Origin: Palsa-1150 sp964531095
Lineage (GTDB): Bacteria; Myxococcota_A; Polyangia; Polyangiales; Polyangiaceae
Reading direction: 5' to 3'
NCBI GenBank assembly: GCA_964531095.1
Contig: CAZHED010000002.1
Location: forward strand, 200,176-264,175
Length of the DNA: 64,000 bases
Shown here: positions 59,684 to 64,000 of the stretch, piece by piece
Layout: every line of letters starts with the position of its first letter
Numbering within the stretch: position 1 is the stretch's first letter
Made by a program: the position numbers and the translations under genes
The notes under the pieces: model-generated
Databases searched by the model: none
What the model saw: only the letters and a program-made list of their open reading frames with translations
Told to the model about the DNA's origin: nothing

Positions 59684-60970
59684 ATGCTCGCGACGTTTCT
59701 GGACGGCTCGCCCGAGTTCGATGCGGCGCTCGATCGCTTCGCGAACCGCGGCGAAGCCGATTTCGCCCGCGTCGAGCCCGCGGTGCGCGAGATCCTCGGC
59801 GCAGTCCGCGCGGAAGGCGACGCCGCGGTTCAGCGTTACAACGAGCGCTTCGGTCGGCGCGCCCCGCACCTGGTCCTGCGCGATTACCCGGGCGCCGCGG
59901 CCCTCGCTCGGCTGGCGCCCGACGTGCGCGACGCCCTCGAGCTCGCCGCCGATCGCATTCGGGCGTTCCACAAGCGGCAGATCGACCCCGGCTTCCGGTA
60001 CGACGACGACGGGATCACCCTGGGCACACGCGTTCTGCCCGTCGCGCGCGCGGGCGTGTACGCGCCGGGGGGAAAGGCGCGCTACCCATCGAGTGTCCTC
60101 ATGTCCGCAATCCCCGCGCGGGTGGCGGGGGTCCCCGAGACGATCCTCGCGACGCCGCTTGCGGGCGACGAGAGCGACGACCCCCTCTACGCGGCCGCGT
60201 ACCTCTCGGGCATCGGGGCCATCGTCGACGCGGGGGGCGCCCAGGCCATCGCGGCGCTCGCCTACGGAACGCAGACTGTGCCGCGGGTGGACAAGATCGT
60301 GGGCCCGGGCAACGCATATGTCGCCTGCGCCAAGCGCCTGGTGTTCGGTGCGGTCGACATCGATGGCATCGCGGGGCCGAGCGAGATTCTGGTCGTCGCG
60401 GACGACGAGGCCGATCCGCGCCTCATCGCCGCGGACCTGTTGTCGCAGGCGGAGCACGACGAGGCGGCGTATCCGATGCTCGTGTGCGCCTCGGATCTGA
60501 TGGCGCAAGGCGTCGGCCGGGAAGTCGACGAGCAGATGGCCACCCTGCCGCGGGCGCCGATCGCGCGGGCCGCCATGGCCAACGGCGCCGCGTTCGTGGC
60601 GCACTCGCGCGAGCGCATGGCCGCCATCGCCGACCGCCTCGCCGCGGAGCACCTCGCGCTGCACGTCGTCGACCCCCACGCGTTGCTCGCGCGCATCGGG
60701 CGCGCAGGCGCCGCGTTCATCGGCCCGTCGACCCCCGAAGCCATGGGTGACTACCTCGCGGGACCCTCGCACGTACTTCCCACCGGTGGCGCGGTGCGAT
60801 TCGGATCCCCGCTCGGTGTCTACGATTTCGTCACTCGGACATCGCTGATTCAGTACAGTCCCGACGCGTTGGCGCGCCAGGGTCGCGCGGTTTGTGCGCT
60901 GGCTCGGCTCGAAGGGTTCGAAGCGCACGCCCGCGCAGTCGAAGCTCGCATGCCCCGTCATCCACGATAG
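59684..60970 (+). CDS. hisD: Histidinol dehydrogenase
   Basis: Last two oxidations of histidine synthesis, L-histidinol to L-histidine with NAD and zinc. The 428-residue protein has AGVYAPGGKARYPSSVLM, DKIVGPGNAYV, DGIAGPSEILVVAD, the catalytic QAEHDE and the C-terminal GPSHVLPTGGAVRFGSPL. The start is ATG 59684. No other his genes are nearby, so it is a stand-alone copy. Confidence 0.97.
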   Translation: MLATFLDGSPEFDAALDRFANRGEADFARVEPAVREILGAVRAEGDAAVQRYNERFGRRAPHLVLRDYPGAAALARLAPDVRDALELAADRIRAFHKRQIDPGFRYDDDGITLGTRVLPVARAGVYAPGGKARYPSSVLMSAIPARVAGVPETILATPLAGDESDDPLYAAAYLSGIGAIVDAGGAQAIAALAYGTQTVPRVDKIVGPGNAYVACAKRLVFGAVDIDGIAGPSEILVVADDEADPRLIAADLLSQAEHDEAAYPMLVCASDLMAQGVGREVDEQMATLPRAPIARAAMANGAAFVAHSRERMAAIADRLAAEHLALHVVDPHALLARIGRAGAAFIGPSTPEAMGDYLAGPSHVLPTGGAVRFGSPLGVYDFVTRTSLIQYSPDALARQGRAVCALARLEGFEAHARAVEARMPRHPR

Positions 60971-60981
60971 ACTCCGCCGCC

Positions 60982-61176
60982 GTGCGACGCTTCTGGCGCT
61001 GGGAGTTGCTCCTGATCGTTCCTTTCGTCGGCACCCTCTGGGTGCCGTTCTACAACGCGCTCGAGCCGCGGATCGGCGGGATTCCGTATTTCTACTGGTA
61101 CCAGTTTCTCTGGGTAGGAATCAGCGCCACGCTGACCGCCGTCGTCTACTTCGCCATCCGCGGCGGTGACCGATGA
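60982..61176 (+). CDS. DUF3311 small membrane protein
   Basis: A 64-residue protein from GTG 60982 with two membrane helices (about 7-26 WELLLIVPFVGTLWVPFYN, about 36-58 YWYQFLWVGISATLTAVVYF). DUF3311 proteins are small partners of sodium:solute symporters. Its stop overlaps the symporter start (ATGA), as expected for a transporter pair. Confidence 0.9.
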   Translation: MRRFWRWELLLIVPFVGTLWVPFYNALEPRIGGIPYFYWYQFLWVGISATLTAVVYFAIRGGDR

Positions 61177-62720
61177 ACGGCATCAACGGGCCCGCGCTGG
61201 CGGTTTTCACCGCGCTCTTCCTGCTCGTGACCGTGCTGGGCTTCTTTGCCGGGCGCTGGCGACGCGCGGACCTGCATCAACTGGACGAATGGGGTCTTGG
61301 CGGGCGGCGCTTCGGGACCATCGTCACCTGGTTTCTGCTCGGCGGCGACCTGTACACCGCATACACGTTCATCGCCGTACCGGCGCTAGTGTTCGGTCAG
61401 GGCGCCATCGGCTTTTTCGCGATGCCCTACACGATCATCGCGTACCCGTTCGTGTTCATGGTCATGCCCCGCATGTGGAGCGTGTCGCACCGCCACGGGT
61501 ACATCACCGCCGCGGACTTCGTGCGCGGTCGCTTCGACAGCCCTGCGCTGGCGCTCGCCGTCGCTGCCACGGGCATTCTCGCGACGATGCCCTACATCGC
61601 GCTCCAGCTCGTCGGCATCCAAGTCGTGCTCGGGGCGATGGGCATTCAGGGCAGCGGCTGGATGGCCGAGCTACCGCTGGTCGGCGCTTTCGTCATCCTT
61701 GCGGCATACACCTACCAGAGCGGGCTGCGCGCGCCCGCCCTCATCGCTGTGGTCAAGGACGCGATCATCTACGTCACCGTCCTTGCGGCGGTGATGATCA
61801 TTCCGGCGAAGCTCGGCGGATACTCGGCGATCTTCGCAGCCGTTCCGCCGGCGAAGCTGCTCCTCACGCCACCGAGCGCGGGCACCCTGGGGCAGTTCAG
61901 CGCGTACGCGACGCTCGCCTTCGGCTCGGCGCTCGCTCTCTTCTTGTATCCCCATTCGATGACCGGCGTGCTGAGCTCGAGCGGCCGGGGGGTCATCCGG
62001 CGCAACAGCGCCATGCTGCCCGCGTATTCGTTCTTGCTCGGGCTGATCGCCCTGCTCGGGTACATGGCCGTCGCCGCCAAAGTCGACAAGGTGCCCGCGT
62101 TTCTGGGCGGCTTTCAGCAGTACGGGCCCAACTTCGCGGTCCCGGCGCTCTTCCTCCACTTGTTCCCGTCATGGTTCGCGGGCTTCGCGTTCGCGGCGAT
62201 CGCCATCGGCGCCCTCGTGCCCGCCGCGATCATGTCGATCGCCGCGGCAAACCTCTTCACCCGCAACATCTACAAGGAGTTTCTGCGTCCGAGCTGCGCC
62301 GGCAAGGAAGAGTCCACCGTCGCGAAAGTCGCGTCGCTGGTCGTCAAGTTCGGCGCGCTCGCGTTCATCGTGCTCGTACCGCAGAAGTACGCCATCCAGC
62401 TACAGCTGCTCGGGGGCGTCTGGATCCTCCAAACATTCCCCGCCGTCGTGGTCGGTCTTTACACGCGGCGACTTCACAGATGGGGCCTCCTCGCGGGGTG
62501 GATCACCGGCATGACGCTCGGCACGTGGATGGCGCGGGCTCTCTCCTTCAAGGCCAACGTGTACCCGCTGGCCATCGGGGGCCTGGTCATCCCGGGATAC
62601 ACGGCGCTCTGGGCGCTCTTGGCGAACTTCACCGTTGCGATCGTCGTGAGCGCGGCCTTGAACGGGGCCGGTGTCGCGCAGGGCAAGGACGCGACCAGCG
62701 CCGAAGACTACGGGGGCTGA
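61173..62720 (+). CDS. Sodium:solute symporter (SSS family)
   Basis: A 515-residue permease with about 13 membrane helices. Typical elements are DEWGLGGRRFGTIVTWFLLGGDLYTAYTF, ALFLYPHSMTGVLSS and AIGALVPAAIMSIAAANLFTRN. The DUF3311 partner and these motifs point to monocarboxylate (lactate, pyruvate, acetate or alanine) uptake, as in MctP-like proteins; the substrate is inferred. Start coupled to the DUF3311 gene. A copy of the palindromic element follows 29 bases after the stop. Confidence 0.92.
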   Translation: MNGINGPALAVFTALFLLVTVLGFFAGRWRRADLHQLDEWGLGGRRFGTIVTWFLLGGDLYTAYTFIAVPALVFGQGAIGFFAMPYTIIAYPFVFMVMPRMWSVSHRHGYITAADFVRGRFDSPALALAVAATGILATMPYIALQLVGIQVVLGAMGIQGSGWMAELPLVGAFVILAAYTYQSGLRAPALIAVVKDAIIYVTVLAAVMIIPAKLGGYSAIFAAVPPAKLLLTPPSAGTLGQFSAYATLAFGSALALFLYPHSMTGVLSSSGRGVIRRNSAMLPAYSFLLGLIALLGYMAVAAKVDKVPAFLGGFQQYGPNFAVPALFLHLFPSWFAGFAFAAIAIGALVPAAIMSIAAANLFTRNIYKEFLRPSCAGKEESTVAKVASLVVKFGALAFIVLVPQKYAIQLQLLGGVWILQTFPAVVVGLYTRRLHRWGLLAGWITGMTLGTWMARALSFKANVYPLAIGGLVIPGYTALWALLANFTVAIVVSAALNGAGVAQGKDATSAEDYGG

Positions 62721-62748
62721 CGTCCGCCCCACGACCGGGTTCCCACGA

Positions 62749-62832
62749 GTAGAAGGGTGATGATTGCCGAGACCAAGCGATGGCGCCGGCGGCCGCGCGA
62801 GGAATACTACGGTATTTGGAGCGCGGCCGACG
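62749..62832. repeat. Second, partial copy of the palindromic element
   Basis: Matches the left arm and central hairpin of 34443-34571, with about nine in ten bases identical from GCCGAGACC to GGCCGACG. The right arm is lost. In the hairpin, GATAC/GTATC of the first copy is AATAC/GTATT here, so a G-C pair became A-T on both strands, supporting selection for pairing. It contains the stop of the reverse gene at 62807. Confidence 0.8.
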
Positions 62833-64000
62833 CGCGGGCTCCGGGTGCCGGAGGTTGCGTGTCCCCCGGCGCGGAGACGACGTAACGAGCGCGGAGCTGC
62901 CTGTGCTCGGGTGAAACGACGAACGAGATGAGATCGTGGCGGCGGTCGTCCGGGGTCAGCCCGCCGATCGGACGCGACTCCGACCGAACCAAGCTGGCTG
63001 CCGTCGCGAGGTCGCCGCACAAAAGAAGCCCCGCGCGGCCCGCGGTCACTTCGATGCCGCGCGCCCAGCCGCCGAGATCCACCTTTCCGTCGAGTTGCCT
63101 GCTGGCGATGGCGATCGCGGTGTGCTCTGCCCTCGTCAGCTGACGCAGGAGGCCTTCGCGCAGCGCGCCGACCGCGTCGTCCCCGCCGTCGGGCAACGTG
63201 CCCGGCGCTCCGATTTCGATGGTCGCCAGGAGCAGGCGAGTGAGGTCTTCGCCCGTCGGGAAGTAGACGAGGACCTGATGCTCGGCGCGGTAATAGGTCA
63301 GGTGTCGCCCCGCGAGAAAAGCGAGCTCTTTCGCCGAACGCCCCCGCAACACCGACGGCCCGAGCGCCGTGGACGGCTCGGGGGCACGAACCGCCGCGAT
63401 GTCGCCCGGTACGTCGTCGATGACGTAGAGGGCCGGGCACGGCACGCCGAGCACGCGCGCCGCCCACTGGAAGCTCCGCACGATGGATGCCGTGCTCTTC
63501 TCGTCGAGGCGAGTCGTGGGGTCGAGCGTGACCAGTCCTTTGCGCGCCGTCAGATCTTCGAGGCGCATCGCCACGGCGGCGCGCGCGACCCCCGCAAACA
63601 GCGCGGCGACTGCGTCGCGCGGCCCGGTGGCCCGGAGCAGGTCCCATGCGCTCTCGTCGAGCATTCCGCGGGCCCGAATGGGCGCGACCGAGCGAAACTG
63701 GTCGACCAGGATCTGCTGGTCGACGTCGGCGGCGCCGAGCTCTTCGAGGGCCAGAGCGGCGAGGAAGGCCGCGTCCGTTCGCCCCTCGCGCCAATGGCTC
63801 GCGAACGCGCTGGCGTGGATCGACGGGTCCGCGGGATCCTCGACGAGCTCGTCGGAGGCCAACTCGCTGGCGGAAGCCTCGGCGAGGAGCTCGCCCTCCG
63901 CCACCTCGCTGTACGCGAGGGCATCGCTCTCGACGGAGACGCTGGCGGAGGCCTGGTCCGGGGAGGCCTGCTGCGGGGAGGCCTGCTGCGGGGAGGCCTG
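62807..64000 (-). CDS. Myxobacterial hypothetical protein, N-terminus beyond window
   Basis: The reverse frame is open from the window edge to a TAG at 62807 (398 codons seen). The part at the edge is a Gln/Ala/Ser/Pro-rich repeat (QQASPQQASP-like). The C-terminal region has helices and a domain around VPCPALYVIDDVPGDIAAVR, SAKELAFLAGRHLTYYRAEHQV and TRAEHTAIAIASRQLDGKVDLGGWA, a pattern I associate with large TPR-containing proteins of myxobacteria. The last residues (SAALQIP) are read from the palindromic element. Function unknown. Confidence 0.8.
   Translation of the reverse strand, partial: QASPQQASPQQASPDQASASVSVESDALAYSEVAEGELLAEASASELASDELVEDPADPSIHASAFASHWREGRTDAAFLAALALEELGAADVDQQILVDQFRSVAPIRARGMLDESAWDLLRATGPRDAVAALFAGVARAAVAMRLEDLTARKGLVTLDPTTRLDEKSTASIVRSFQWAARVLGVPCPALYVIDDVPGDIAAVRAPEPSTALGPSVLRGRSAKELAFLAGRHLTYYRAEHQVLVYFPTGEDLTRLLLATIEIGAPGTLPDGGDDAVGALREGLLRQLTRAEHTAIAIASRQLDGKVDLGGWARGIEVTAGRAGLLLCGDLATAASLVRSESRPIGGLTPDDRRHDLISFVVSPEHRQLRARYVVSAPGDTQPPAPGARASAALQIP
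63957..64000. repeat. 15-bp coding tandem repeat at the window edge
   Basis: The unit GGAGGCCTGCTGCGG recurs to the end of the window, encoding Q-Q-A-S-P repeats in the reverse gene. It continues beyond the window. Confidence 0.75.

Overview
The window reads as a chromosomal contig of a myxobacterium, most likely of the Sorangium/Polyangium/Labilithrix side of the Myxococcota. The inference rests on high GC, two Hanks-type Ser/Thr kinases (one with a PEGA domain), a FHA-sigma54 activator, an ECF sigma/FecR operon, and about nineteen predicted lipoproteins, many with long Gly/Ser/Asp linkers. Several secreted proteins look polysaccharide-active (GH8, GH43, LamG and CBM-like), which fits a cellulose- or hemicellulose-degrading soil bacterium. 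No rRNA, tRNA, CRISPR array, transposase or integrase was seen.

Layout. 1-4.2 kb: partial DUF4398-like lipoprotein, PEGA kinase, secreted sandwich-fold lipoprotein, small hypothetical. 4.3-9.0 kb: AsmA/TamB-like protein coupled to an Omp85-type barrel behind a sigma54-like promoter. 9.0-13.6 kb: ilvD, pyrF and a second Omp85 protein. 13.7-19.1 kb: vWA lipoprotein, SMP-30-like lipoprotein, diheme cytochrome c-rhodanese fusion, small envelope lipoproteins. 19.2-23.1 kb: an overlapping four-gene minus-strand operon (ECF sigma, FecR-like regulator, outer-membrane protein, LamG lipoprotein). 23.3-34.2 kb: polysaccharide-related block (CBM-like lipoproteins, GH43, GH8) with a diguanylate cyclase/HDOD pair and an RCC1-repeat lipoprotein. 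34.4-34.7 kb: a palindromic repeat element next to a 100-N gap. 34.7-38.1 kb: START-like protein and a GspE-N/HEAT protein. 38.2-41.5 kb: heme genes (SUMT-HemD fusion, hemB). 43.9-47.6 kb: riboflavin/nusB operon (ribE, a RibBX-type ribB, nusB, M17-N protein, HAD phosphatase). 47.6-51.2 kb: a lower-GC segment bounded by a perfect 252-bp direct repeat of the HAD gene 3' end. 51.2-57.1 kb: Cys-rich lipoprotein, Ser/Thr kinase, FHA-sigma54 activator, PEGA-like envelope protein. 57.2-62.7 kb: upp, SUKH-like protein, lipoprotein, hisD, DUF3311 plus sodium:solute symporter. 62.8-64.0 kb: truncated myxobacterial protein.

How the parts fit. Housekeeping metabolism (branched-chain amino acids, pyrimidines, heme, riboflavin, histidine) is interleaved with a large accessory envelope set. 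Signalling genes sit beside envelope and glycan genes, suggesting regulated remodelling of the cell surface and of secreted glycan-degrading enzymes. The most unusual structures are the 252-bp repeat-bounded segment with a possible scrambled echo at 57.1 kb, the hairpin element with one covarying base pair between copies, and a ribB whose cyclohydrolase half has lost its metal site.
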